A stretch of 12,439 bases of DNA, from the NCBI GenBank assembly GCA_016215715.1, contig JACRIG010000009.1, forward strand, positions 1 through 12,439, in the 5' to 3' direction. The stretch is from Candidatus Peregrinibacteria bacterium (lineage in GTDB: Bacteria; Patescibacteriota; Gracilibacteria; Peribacterales; Peribacteraceae). Below the pieces are notes generated by a model, which saw only the letters and a list, made by a program, of their open reading frames with translations, was not told the DNA's origin and made no database searches. A program made the translations under genes and the position numbers. Shown piece after piece: positions 1 through 8,055 of the stretch. The number at the start of each line of letters is the position of its first letter. Positions within the stretch are counted from its first letter, which is position 1.

Positions 1-2
1 GC

Positions 3-134
3 ATCACCCCGAAGCAGCTCAAAAGATATCAGGATCGTCTCAACAATCGTCCCCGGAAGTGTCTTGGCTTCTCTACCCCTTCCGAAGTGCTATCCTCCCA
101 TTGCCACCGCCTGGGTGTTCAGCTTCCAGCTTGA
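3..134 (+). CDS. IS30-family transposase, C-terminal fragment (cut by window edge)
   Basis: The frame starting at base 3 is open into the window edge and codes for 43 residues before a TGA at 132-134. It contains LNNRPRKCLGF followed by TPSEVL, which is the usual extreme C-terminus of IS30-family DDE transposases, just past the catalytic core. The ending GVQLPA resembles the GVALQT-like ends common in that family, where the last codons overlap the terminal inverted repeat. The catalytic residues lie upstream of the window, so it cannot be said whether the element is intact. The family call rests on recalled motifs. Confidence 0.8.
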   Translation: MTPKQLKRYQDRLNNRPRKCLGFSTPSEVLSSHCHRLGVQLPA

Positions 135-142
135 ATTCGGGG
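115..142 (+). repeat. Candidate right terminal inverted repeat of the IS30-type element
   Basis: The last transposase codons and the following bases (GTGTTCAGCTTCC, then AGCTTGAATTCGGGG) resemble the right ends of IS30-family elements, in which the inverted repeat overlaps the stop codon and carries a TTGAATTC-like core. The left end is outside the window, so neither the repeat nor the target duplication can be confirmed. The exact outer boundary is a guess. Confidence 0.35.
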
Positions 143-150
143 AAAATCCA

Positions 151-179
151 TTGCATTGATTACTATACGATATTATAGT
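151..179 (+). promoter_or_regulatory. Candidate promoter for the 205-1671 gene
   Basis: TTGCAT (151-156), a 17-base spacer and TATAGT (174-179) form a plausible sigma70-type promoter, with a transcription start near 186. It uses the same -35 hexamer as the RNA-gene promoter at 8726. It lies just outside the IS30 end. Other -10-like strings overlap here (TACTAT 161-166, TACGAT 166-171, TATTAT 171-176), so the choice is uncertain. Confidence 0.4.
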
Positions 180-204
180 GTGGTTGTATTCTGTGACTTT
201 TGGC

Positions 205-1671
205 ATGCCTGATGATCAATCACCACCGACTGTCGCTTCACAAGAAGGCGAAGATCCGATATTCGATGCGACATTTGACCGTATGTTGGAGCAGACGAAT
301 TCTGCCAAGGTAAAACCGTTCTCCATCCAACGCCGTCGCATCTCAGATCGTGTGTTCTTTAGCATCGATGAAACACGCAAAGCTGTCACAAAGCTTTCGG
401 AAGCAGGGGAATATTCCTGGCTTAAGGGTGATATTCCTGTGCCGATCAATGTGGCGGAAGATCGCGGAAGTCAGCATGTTGACGTTCCGTATATTTCTGC
501 GCTCTGCCTGGGTGTTGCGTCTAACATGGCATTACACTGGCAATCCATGGATGAAGATGCAGAAAGGCTTATGTTGGATCGTACTCTGCAAACGTTTGTG
601 CGGCAGATTGGTCCCGGAAAGTCAGGTGAAGAGGTCATCGCCAACGAGCCGCACTGGGGACCCATTTTTGATGCACTCGCGACTGATGTCGAGAGTGGAG
701 CTGTGAATGCAACGCTTCTGAAGGTGGGTCCCATTCCCGTTCCGGATGCCGATTTCCTCGTCAAGGCCAAGGTGGATCCTCTCGAGCAGACGTATGAAAT
801 TGCAGCTGGTATTTTTAGACGTATCGACAAAGTATGCAGCTCTGAGCACGGAGAGATTCTGCGCGCGATGAGTGGATGGGGTCGTTGGGAAGATGATGTG
901 CAGCAAGGAACGATTGAACAAAAATCCATGTTCAACGATATTTACATGGCTGTGCGTATCAAACCTCAACTTCTCCGGAAAGCCGCTTCGGGGTCGGGTC
1001 CCGTCAAGGAACGTGCAATTGGTCTGATTGAGCTTGAAGGAGGGTTCCTCCACGCTCCAGATAATGCAGCATTTGAAGCAATGATCAAAGAAGGAGTGAC
1101 TGTCTTCATCCCCGACGTCGCCTACTATAGCGTCATCACTGATTATAAAAGCATCAAACAACTCCTTACCGATTATTGCGGGTTCGATCCCAACAAGGAA
1201 TACGCTACGATAGACGATCTGCCGCAGGTTTCTGGAAAGCAGTTATCTCTCGGCTGGGTGAACAAGCGCTATGCTCTTGCCATGTTCCAGGACCCGGATG
1301 CGGTCGCGTTCTCGGTCGAAGTAGCTGTGAAGAAGACAACACCGGAGCACGGAAGCGGTCATTCCCGGCGAGACGCGGGTATTGCTTCCGCACTCAAATA
1401 TGCAGCGTACAGCGCAGTGCCTCAGCCGCTCATTCTCACACGTCACTTTGAAATTCTCGAAGTGAATGATATTAGTCTGCCGTCCGCAGTGAATTACGGC
1501 AGTGCATACTTCATCCAGGCATTGGGGGGCAAGCACATAGGGGCAACGGAGGAGACATTCATCGTGAATCCCGGAGAATCCGATCCAGTAAAAGTGAAAG
1601 TGCTGTGGCACTTCTGTCTGGCTGAACGGGCTACATCCCTCATGCGGCTCGAAGAGCGAAGATATCCCTAG
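205..1671 (+). CDS. Unrecognised soluble protein, 488 aa
   Basis: I do not recognise this family. The frame is open from a GTG at 178. ATG 205 is preferred because the best bipartite promoter has its -10 over bases 174-179, which would leave the GTG untranscribed; a leaderless GTG start at 178 (497 aa) cannot be excluded. No signal peptide, no membrane segment and no nucleotide-binding or metal-cluster motif is visible. The first 30 or so residues are acidic and likely disordered, and the rest alternates hydrophobic and charged stretches like a globular cytoplasmic protein. Codon use looks like that of neighbouring genes, so it is probably a real gene. It stands alone: an IS30-type element lies directly upstream, and the RSH-EamA gene converges on it with only 11 bp between the stops and no hairpin terminator visible. 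Confidence 0.75.
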   Translation: MPDDQSPPTVASQEGEDPIFDATFDRMLEQTNSAKVKPFSIQRRRISDRVFFSIDETRKAVTKLSEAGEYSWLKGDIPVPINVAEDRGSQHVDVPYISALCLGVASNMALHWQSMDEDAERLMLDRTLQTFVRQIGPGKSGEEVIANEPHWGPIFDALATDVESGAVNATLLKVGPIPVPDADFLVKAKVDPLEQTYEIAAGIFRRIDKVCSSEHGEILRAMSGWGRWEDDVQQGTIEQKSMFNDIYMAVRIKPQLLRKAASGSGPVKERAIGLIELEGGFLHAPDNAAFEAMIKEGVTVFIPDVAYYSVITDYKSIKQLLTDYCGFDPNKEYATIDDLPQVSGKQLSLGWVNKRYALAMFQDPDAVAFSVEVAVKKTTPEHGSGHSRRDAGIASALKYAAYSAVPQPLILTRHFEILEVNDISLPSAVNYGSAYFIQALGGKHIGATEETFIVNPGESDPVKVKVLWHFCLAERATSLMRLEERRYP

Positions 1672-1682
1672 CACTGTTCCGA

Positions 1683-4424
1683 TCACAGCACATTCTGACG
1701 CTGTCCCGAACGTGAAGCAACGAGACTGCCGAGAATCAGGAGACATGCGGCCGGAAGATAGAATGCAAAATTCTCCGTGCCGAGCAGAAGAGCCTGACCG
1801 AGGATCGTGATGGCGAGCGAGACGTTGATCCAGGGCGAAATGGCCGGATAACCGATGTCACGTGTGAGCGTGTAAAACAGAACGTAGGGGATGCCTATGA
1901 AGCAGATGCAGTAAGCGCTGATCAGCAATAGGAGATTTACTGACGGGAAGACGACGGGGTGCAGAAACATCAGCAGGAGCGCTCCCGCAACGTTCACCGC
2001 GCTGGTGAAGAAGAAAAACTGCGAGTAGCGGGCCATAACATGTGCACTGCTCTGGAAATATCTGCTGGTCACGGTGTAGGTGCTGAACGACAGCAGGACG
2101 CAGAGGGAGAAAAGAAAACCTCCCATTCTTTCCGGTGCGATAGCAAGCAGTACCAAACCTGCAAGCGTCAGTACTGCAGAGGAGAGAAGCGGGCCGAACT
2201 GTTTCCGGTTCAGAAGAATAGGTGCGACGAGAATGAAGGCATTACCGCGGAGCATCGTGTTATAGAGTACAGGCGAGCCTGCGGCCAGTGCGATATAGGT
2301 GAACAGGTTCACCATGAAAAGCGATACACCAGCCAGCCAGAGAGACGCATGGGAGAGTGATATGCGGGCCAGGAGACGGGATTGTCTTGTCCAAATAAGC
2401 AACAGAATTGCAAAAACGAAAATGCTGAAGGAGCGAGTGACAGTGAACCCGAGGGGATCGACGCCGTGATTCAGTATGAATTTTGCGAACACAGGATCCA
2501 GTCCCCAAAAAAGGAACATACAGATAATGCTGATGATTTGCACTGTACGATGACCGATCTGAACATGGATACTCATGGCGCCGGCAGTTTTCAGACTCTC
2601 GGTCATGTATTCGACTTCATTCGCAGAGAGTTGCGCCCGTACCCGGACCGAAGCTAATTCCCCGTCCATCCCTCTCCGATAACGCACGTCGTGTAATTTT
2701 GTTCCATAAGAACGATGAATTGCATTGATAGCATCCATGACTGGGACATCGCTCATGGGAATGAAATAATGGATGGTTGTGAGCTGCGGGTTCTGTTTTC
2801 CGGTGGATGACCGGAACAGTGCTCCATAAATTTCCGCAGCCGTAGCACGGCCCTGAGCGATCGCTTTATACGCTTCCTCCAGGGAAGAGAAACCAAGCGG
2901 CTGTAAACGATGAATGAGTGTGGCTTCCTCGAATTCTTCCAAAAATCCTTTTTTCTGCTCATCAAGGAATTTCTGCAGCATCGCTTTTCCCGTCGTAATG
3001 GATTCCGTCGGTAATGATTCTGCGAGAGTTGCCCGGATAATGGCTGTTGCGAGACCCGTTGTCGTCCAGGAGAGCCACTCGCGCAGCACGGCCGGTTCTT
3101 TGCTGAGTGTCACACTCAGCGAATCGCCGTGTTTGAGAACGGTCTGGAAGAGAACTTCATGGCCGTTCACGCGGATGGCAGCGGTGCGCAGGGCGGTCTC
3201 GTGGAAGAGGAAGAAGGCGCCGTCGAGGGCAGTGGAACCCGCCGGCAGGTGGACGCTCTCGTCGCTCGGGCCGTGGATCACAATGGATTCACCGAGAATG
3301 TCGCTCTGGAGACTCTCCCAGAATTCTTTGCTCCTGTCTTTCGTATCCTCACTGAGTGCCGCGATGCGGCGGGCCCATGGCAGTTCCTCCATGATGCCTT
3401 TTGCCGAAGTTCCGAAGCAGATGGTGGCGATGCCGTTGTCCGCATAGCGCTGCATGTCGTGGGTGCGGATCTTGCAGCGGACTCTGCTGCCATCCGCAAG
3501 AATGACCGTCGTGTGCAGCCCCTGGTAGCCGTTGATTTGCGGTGAGTTGATGAAGTCCTGAAAAGAAAGCGTCTCGCGCCTCCAGCGTTCGTGGAGCGCG
3601 CCCATGACGCGGTAGCACGTGTCGCGGTCGGGGCAGACAAAGGCGATCGAAATGGCGGCAATGCCCGTTGCAACGACCCCTTCCACCTCGAATTTTTTCC
3701 GGTACGCGTTCCACGATTGTTCGTCGTATGTGATGGTCACATCCGTGAATGCATCTTCGCTGCTCAGCTCCTTCTCAATCTTTTTCACGATCTTCTGCCC
3801 CTGCCGTTCGCTGTCCGTGCGCAGCTTCGACAGATGGATAAAGAGGTCCGGTTCCAATACCCGCAGGCAGAGTTCCTGCAGATCGTCGCGCAGATCCTGC
3901 ATGCACAGGCGGTCGGCGATCTTCACGTAGATGTCCTGCGTTTCCTGCGCCAGCGATCTCTGTTTGTCAGGCGCCAGAAATTCCACGGTCTGCATGTTGT
4001 GGAGCCGGTCGATCAGCTTGATCACCATGATGCGGATGTCCTCCTGCATCAGCGTGAAAATTTTCCGCAGCGTCTCGGTCTGTTCGTCGAGGGTCGGCCT
4101 CTCGCCGATGTCCGTGCGGGAGAGTTTCGTGACACCGTCAATCAGTGCCGTCACCGTTTCGCCGAACTCCCGCTCTACGCTTTCCATTGCGAGGCTCGTG
4201 TCCTCGATGGTGTCATGGAGCAGCGCCGCGATAATCGTATCGGCGTCCGCTCCCATGTCCGCAAGCATGTCCGCGACGGCGATGGGGTGGGTGAAGTACG
4301 GTTCGCCGGATTTCCGCTTCTGACCGGAATGCGCTTTTTCTCCCATCCGGAATGCTTTCTCCACGCGGTGCTGATCGGATGTGCTTAAATGCCGGATGTG
4401 GGCGCGGAATTCATTCCACTGCAT
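1683..4424 (-). CDS. rel: RSH (RelA/SpoT-type) ppGpp hydrolase with degenerate synthetase, fused to EamA/DMT transporter (913 aa)
   Basis: RSH enzymes make and degrade the alarmone (p)ppGpp. Residues 20-200 form the HD hydrolase domain, with its expected metal and active-site residues: AHSGQKRKSGEPY (31-43), H46, HDTIED (70-75) and D139/N143 in KLIDRLHNM. Residues 225-340 resemble the synthetase; NGYQGLHT (298-305) remains, but the acidic and basic residues expected near 254, 259 and 316 are replaced, so synthesis is probably lost. A TGS domain (about 380-442), a helical stretch and an ACT-like domain (about 548-624) follow as in long RSH proteins. The chain then continues without a stop into about ten hydrophobic helices (627-905) with the two-times-five layout of EamA/DMT carriers. 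ATG codon 617 (2574-2576) could be a separate transporter start but has no visible ribosome site. Start 4424 is supported by TATACT 8 bases upstream. Confidence 0.85.
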   Translation of the reverse strand: MQWNEFRAHIRHLSTSDQHRVEKAFRMGEKAHSGQKRKSGEPYFTHPIAVADMLADMGADADTIIAALLHDTIEDTSLAMESVEREFGETVTALIDGVTKLSRTDIGERPTLDEQTETLRKIFTLMQEDIRIMVIKLIDRLHNMQTVEFLAPDKQRSLAQETQDIYVKIADRLCMQDLRDDLQELCLRVLEPDLFIHLSKLRTDSERQGQKIVKKIEKELSSEDAFTDVTITYDEQSWNAYRKKFEVEGVVATGIAAISIAFVCPDRDTCYRVMGALHERWRRETLSFQDFINSPQINGYQGLHTTVILADGSRVRCKIRTHDMQRYADNGIATICFGTSAKGIMEELPWARRIAALSEDTKDRSKEFWESLQSDILGESIVIHGPSDESVHLPAGSTALDGAFFLFHETALRTAAIRVNGHEVLFQTVLKHGDSLSVTLSKEPAVLREWLSWTTTGLATAIIRATLAESLPTESITTGKAMLQKFLDEQKKGFLEEFEEATLIHRLQPLGFSSLEEAYKAIAQGRATAAEIYGALFRSSTGKQNPQLTTIHYFIPMSDVPVMDAINAIHRSYGTKLHDVRYRRGMDGELASVRVRAQLSANEVEYMTESLKTAGAMSIHVQIGHRTVQIISIICMFLFWGLDPVFAKFILNHGVDPLGFTVTRSFSIFVFAILLLIWTRQSRLLARISLSHASLWLAGVSLFMVNLFTYIALAAGSPVLYNTMLRGNAFILVAPILLNRKQFGPLLSSAVLTLAGLVLLAIAPERMGGFLFSLCVLLSFSTYTVTSRYFQSSAHVMARYSQFFFFTSAVNVAGALLLMFLHPVVFPSVNLLLLISAYCICFIGIPYVLFYTLTRDIGYPAISPWINVSLAITILGQALLLGTENFAFYLPAACLLILGSLVASRSGQRQNVL

Positions 4425-4432
4425 GACTGAAA

Positions 4433-4438
4433 AGTATA
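4433..4438 (-). promoter_or_regulatory. -10 box of a likely leaderless promoter for the RSH-EamA gene
   Basis: On the minus strand TATACT lies 8 bases before the ATG, so transcription would start at or within a base or two of the start codon. No convincing -35 hexamer is seen 16-18 bases upstream. The 60-bp gap to the Nudix gene holds no other obvious signal. Confidence 0.5.
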
Positions 4439-4484
4439 CCCTTTTGTAAAGTAAAAGATAGGTTTTTTGGCCTTAGATATGCGC

Positions 4485-4970
4485 CTATTGGGGCTGAAGC
4501 ATCGCCAAAATATAATTTTTCACATTCCCGAAAATCTCCGTCTCCGTTGAAAGTTTTGCAATTTCGTCGTGCGTGAACCATTTCAATTCCCGTCCTTCTT
4601 CCTGCGCAAGCTTCAGAACCTGTGATTCATCCACCGGCCGCGCGAGGAACAAAAAATCCATGTGCTGATGCGCTTCCTCTCCGCGTTCAGGCGAGGCGGG
4701 AATATTTTCGAGCAGCATCGCAATAGGTTTCACGAGCATGTGCCCTTCTGCTTCTGCGCTAGCAAAAAGATCCGGCTGCGGCTCTCCGATAATGTCGACA
4801 TCCAGTCCTGTTTCTTCTCTGCACTCACGCTTCGCGGTTTGCTCCGGCGTTTCGTCGGAATCCACATGTCCCCCCGGCGGCATCCAGCGGCCGAGACGCT
4901 TATGCCACATCAGCAGCGTGCGTTTGCGGCTGTCCACGACGAAGGCGGTGGCGGTGAAGTGCTTATGCAA
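4485..4970 (-). CDS. Nudix hydrolase, 161 aa
   Basis: Nudix enzymes cleave nucleoside diphosphates linked to another group, using Mg2+ bound by the Nudix box. The complete box GX5EX7REUXEEXGU is present: G34, E40, R48-E49, E52-E53, G55 and L56. The length and the N-terminal strand (KHFTATAFVVD) fit a single-domain cytoplasmic Nudix protein. The substrate cannot be told from sequence; a role in cleaning oxidised nucleotides or other nucleotide derivatives is possible but not shown. The start is a TTG at 4968-4970; no better ATG or GTG is available in frame without cutting the first strand, and no Shine-Dalgarno is visible. It begins 27 bp after the uvrA stop on the same strand and is probably transcribed from the uvrA promoter. 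The RSH-EamA gene follows 60 bp later. Confidence 0.9.
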   Translation of the reverse strand: MHKHFTATAFVVDSRKRTLLMWHKRLGRWMPPGGHVDSDETPEQTAKRECREETGLDVDIIGEPQPDLFASAEAEGHMLVKPIAMLLENIPASPERGEEAHQHMDFLFLARPVDESQVLKLAQEEGRELKWFTHDEIAKLSTETEIFGNVKNYILAMLQPQ

Positions 4971-4997
4971 GAAACAAGAGATTCAGATGCAAGTGTA

Positions 4998-7952
4998 TCA
5001 CCGCTTCGCCAGCATCTTCTTCAGATATTGCCCCGTGTAACTCTTCTCGACCTTCGCGACTTCCTCCGGCGTTCCGGTTGCGATAATGTGCCCGCCGCCG
5101 CTGCCCCCGTCGGGGCCGAGATCGATGATGTGGTCGACGGATTTCAGCACATCGAGGTTGTGTTCAATCACGAGCACCGTGTTTCCTTTTTCCACGAGGC
5201 GTTCGAGGACAGTGAGGAGTCTGCGGATGTCATCGAAGTGTAGGCCGGTCGTCGGCTCGTCGAGAATGTAGAACGTCTGGCCCGTCGAGCGGCGCAGGAG
5301 TTCGGTCGCGAGTTTCACGCGCTGCGCTTCGCCGCCGGAGAGTGTCGTCGCGCTCTGTCCGAGGTGGAGATAGCCTAAGCCCACGTCGTCGAGTGTTTCG
5401 AGTTTTTTCTTGATCGTCGGAATGGCGGTAAAAAATCCCGAGGCTTCGGTGACGGTCATGTCGAGGACGTCCGCGATATTTTTTCCTTTGTAGGTCACCT
5501 CGAGCGTCTCGCGGTTGTAGCGTTTGCCATGGCACATTTCGCAGGTGACGAAGACATCGGGGAGGAAATGCATTTCGATCCTCTTGAGTCCGTCGCCCTC
5601 GCACTCTTCGCAGCGTCCGCCTTTCACGTTGAAGCTGAAGCGACCGGGTTGATAGCCGCGCAGTTTTGCCTCCGGTGTGCCCGCGAAGATATCGCGGACA
5701 TCGGTGAAGATGCCGGTGTACGTTGCCGGATTGCTTCGGGGCGTGCGACCAATGGGGGATTGATCAATGACAATTGCTTTATCAAGATTCTCCAATCCTT
5801 CCACTTCACCGAAGTTTTGTCCTTTGTCATGAGCTTTGTTGAGCGTGCGCTGGAGTTCCGGTCCAAGAATTCCGTGAATGAGACTTGATTTTCCCGAGCC
5901 TGACACGCCTGCGATGCCGATGAAGGTGCCGAGTGGAAGCGAGACATCGACGTGCTGCAGGTTGTGATGATGGGCGTCGGTAACCGTGATCGACTGGCCG
6001 TTCCCCGGCCGGCGCTTCTTCGGGATCTCAATTCTCTTCCTGCCGCTGAGGTACTGGCCGGTCACGGACTCCGGATTTTTAATGAGTGCCTCCGGTGTTC
6101 CCTGCGCCACCACCTGCCCGCCGTACTTGCCCGCCCCCGGGCCGATTTCGAGGAGGTAGTCGGCGGCTTCGATGGTTTCCTCGTCGTGCTCGACGACGAT
6201 GACGGTGTTGCCGAGATCGCGGAGTTTCGTGAGGGTCGCGATGAGGCGGGCGTTGTCGCGCTGGTGGAGGCCGATGCTCGGCTCATCGAGAACGTAGAGC
6301 ACGCCTTCGAGGGCAGAGCCGATCTGTGTTGCGAGCCGGATGCGCTGCGCTTCCCCGCCCGAAAGGCTCGACGCAGAACGTGAGAGCGTGAGGTAGGTGA
6401 GGCCGACGTTTTTCAGGAAGCTCAGGCGTGCGATTACTTCCTGAAGAACTTTTTTGACGATGGTGTAATCGTACGAACTAAGACTTCGGACTTCGGACTT
6501 CGGACTTCGGGTTGAAGATGGTATGTCCTCTGTCCGATGTCCTCTGTCCGATGTCCTTTCTTCTTTTTTATTTCCATTCGATGGCACCAGCTCCGAAAAA
6601 AATTGTTCCGCAACGTCGACGCTCATGTCGGTGACTTCGACGATATTTTTTCCGCCGACGGTGACACCGAGAATTTCGGGCCGCAGCCGCTGGCCTTTGC
6701 ATGACGGGCAAGGGAGTTCGAGCATGTATTCCTCGATCTGGCTCCGGACGTAACTGCTTTCGGTTTCACTGTGGCGGCGCTGCAGATTCGGAATCACACC
6801 CTCGTATGTCGTCCGGTAGAATCCGCCGAAACTGCCGGTTTCCATCCGGACCTGCAGCGCGTGCGGGTAGCCGCGCAGAATGATGTTCCTCTGCTCTTCG
6901 GTCAGTTTCTTCCACGGCGTCGCCATGCTGAAACCGACCGCTTTGGAGAGCGCCTCCAGCACATGCATCATGAATCCCATCCGGCTTGCAGAGGTTGTCC
7001 ACGGGTGAATGGCGCCTTCGGCCAGTGTCAGAACAGGATTGGGGATCAGGGATGATTCATCGATCTGCAGAATCGATCCGAGACCGTGACATTCGGCGCA
7101 CGCGCCGTGTGGCGAGTTAAACGAGAAGCTGCGCGGTTCGAGATCCGGAATATCCTGCAGCGGGTGATCGGGGCAGACGAACGATTCCGAAAACCGTTGT
7201 TCCTGATTCGTATCAGCGTCGAGGACGATCAGCGATCCCTCACCCTTCTTGAGCGCGAGTTCCACCGAGTCGGCAAGCCGCGTACGGTTCGGATTAATTT
7301 CATTGTCCTTCGTCTCCAGATCCCGCACGACGAGACGATCGACAACAATCTCGATCGTATGCACTTTCTTCGGGTCGAGTGTGGGTTCCTCGTCGCTCGT
7401 GACGATCTGTCCGTCAATCCGCATCCGGACGAATCCTTCGCGGCGGATGGCGTCGATGAGTTTTGTGTGTTCGCCCTTGCGTCCCTCGACGATGGGGGAG
7501 AGGAGGAAAATTTTCGTTCCGTCCTTCATCGCCGCGATGTGATCGACGATCTGACTCGGGCTCTGGCGCTCGAGCATCCGGCCGCACGTTGTACAGTGGA
7601 CCTTGCCGACCTTAGCCCAGAGGAGACGCATGTAGTCGTAAATTTCCGTGACGGTGCCGACGGTCGAACGGGGATTGCGCGGAGCGGATTTCTGGTCGAT
7701 GGAAATGGCGGGGCTGAGGCCCTCGATGCTGTCCACTTCCGGCTTCTCCATCTGCGCGATGAACTGCCGCGCGTACGCAGACAGACTTTCCACGTAGCGC
7801 CGCTGTCCCTCGGCGAAGATGGTATCAAACGCGAGTGTCGACTTCCCCGAGCCCGAGACTCCCGTGATGACGGTGAGTTGATTGCGCGGAATCGAGACAT
7901 CGATGTTCCGCAGGTTGTGCATGCGGGCGCCTTTGACGTGGATATGATCCAT
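4998..7952 (-). CDS. uvrA: UvrA, excinuclease ABC subunit A, 984 aa
   Basis: UvrA is the damage-sensing ATPase of nucleotide excision repair. It acts as a dimer with UvrB, before UvrC cuts. Both ABC modules are complete: Walker A GVSGSGKS at 31-38 and 682-689, signature LSGGEAQR at 530-537 and 871-878, Walker B VLDEP near 554-558 and ILDEP near 896-900. CXXC pairs at 120/123 and 415/418, and C781/C784 with C804/C807, are conserved zinc sites. The site at 260-288 reads C-X2-H...C-X2-C, with His in place of a Cys. The frame is open from a TTG at 7976, but ATG 7952 (MDHIHVKGARMHNL) matches the family N-terminus. The protein is longer than the usual 940-950 residues, largely because of a hydrophilic insertion at about 457-492 coded by an iterated-repeat array. 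It is divergent from ribE and first in the uvrA-Nudix-RSH block. Confidence 0.97.
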   Translation of the reverse strand: MDHIHVKGARMHNLRNIDVSIPRNQLTVITGVSGSGKSTLAFDTIFAEGQRRYVESLSAYARQFIAQMEKPEVDSIEGLSPAISIDQKSAPRNPRSTVGTVTEIYDYMRLLWAKVGKVHCTTCGRMLERQSPSQIVDHIAAMKDGTKIFLLSPIVEGRKGEHTKLIDAIRREGFVRMRIDGQIVTSDEEPTLDPKKVHTIEIVVDRLVVRDLETKDNEINPNRTRLADSVELALKKGEGSLIVLDADTNQEQRFSESFVCPDHPLQDIPDLEPRSFSFNSPHGACAECHGLGSILQIDESSLIPNPVLTLAEGAIHPWTTSASRMGFMMHVLEALSKAVGFSMATPWKKLTEEQRNIILRGYPHALQVRMETGSFGGFYRTTYEGVIPNLQRRHSETESSYVRSQIEEYMLELPCPSCKGQRLRPEILGVTVGGKNIVEVTDMSVDVAEQFFSELVPSNGNKKEERTSDRGHRTEDIPSSTRSPKSEVRSLSSYDYTIVKKVLQEVIARLSFLKNVGLTYLTLSRSASSLSGGEAQRIRLATQIGSALEGVLYVLDEPSIGLHQRDNARLIATLTKLRDLGNTVIVVEHDEETIEAADYLLEIGPGAGKYGGQVVAQGTPEALIKNPESVTGQYLSGRKRIEIPKKRRPGNGQSITVTDAHHHNLQHVDVSLPLGTFIGIAGVSGSGKSSLIHGILGPELQRTLNKAHDKGQNFGEVEGLENLDKAIVIDQSPIGRTPRSNPATYTGIFTDVRDIFAGTPEAKLRGYQPGRFSFNVKGGRCEECEGDGLKRIEMHFLPDVFVTCEMCHGKRYNRETLEVTYKGKNIADVLDMTVTEASGFFTAIPTIKKKLETLDDVGLGYLHLGQSATTLSGGEAQRVKLATELLRRSTGQTFYILDEPTTGLHFDDIRRLLTVLERLVEKGNTVLVIEHNLDVLKSVDHIIDLGPDGGSGGGHIIATGTPEEVAKVEKSYTGQYLKKMLAKR
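6482..6558 (-). repeat. Iterated 7-bp inverted-repeat array inside uvrA
   Basis: On the plus strand GACTTCG is repeated four times without a gap (6482-6509). A 14-base spacer follows, then five 7-bp units of the form TGTCCNN (6524-6558: TGTCCTC, TGTCCGA, TGTCCTC, TGTCCGA, TGTCCTT). Read in reverse complement, the right units become TCGGACA/GAGGACA, close to TCGGACT on the left, so the two halves form an imperfect inverted repeat. It lies within the segment (about 6477-6584) coding for the extra loop in UvrA and keeps the reading frame. Confidence 0.85.
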
Positions 7953-8055
7953 AGAGAAGGTGTACGGGAATACCAAAAACGCCCGGCGGACGCGCCAAGC
8001 GGAGCGCAGAGCTTATCAATTTTTTTGGCCTGTGTCTAGGGTAAGAGGGAGAAAA

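Noticed and set aside
3591..4388. 265-codon plus-strand frame opposite the RSH hydrolase region
   Set aside because: An antisense shadow of a conserved coding region; His/Arg/Val-rich and without recognisable motifs.
6482..6558. CRISPR array or a frameshift in uvrA
   Set aside because: The units are 7 bp with no spacers, and the UvrA frame is intact on both sides, so it is neither a CRISPR array nor a pseudogene.
7086..8039. 317-codon plus-strand frame opposite uvrA
   Set aside because: A shadow of the GC-rich uvrA codons, with biased composition and no family features.
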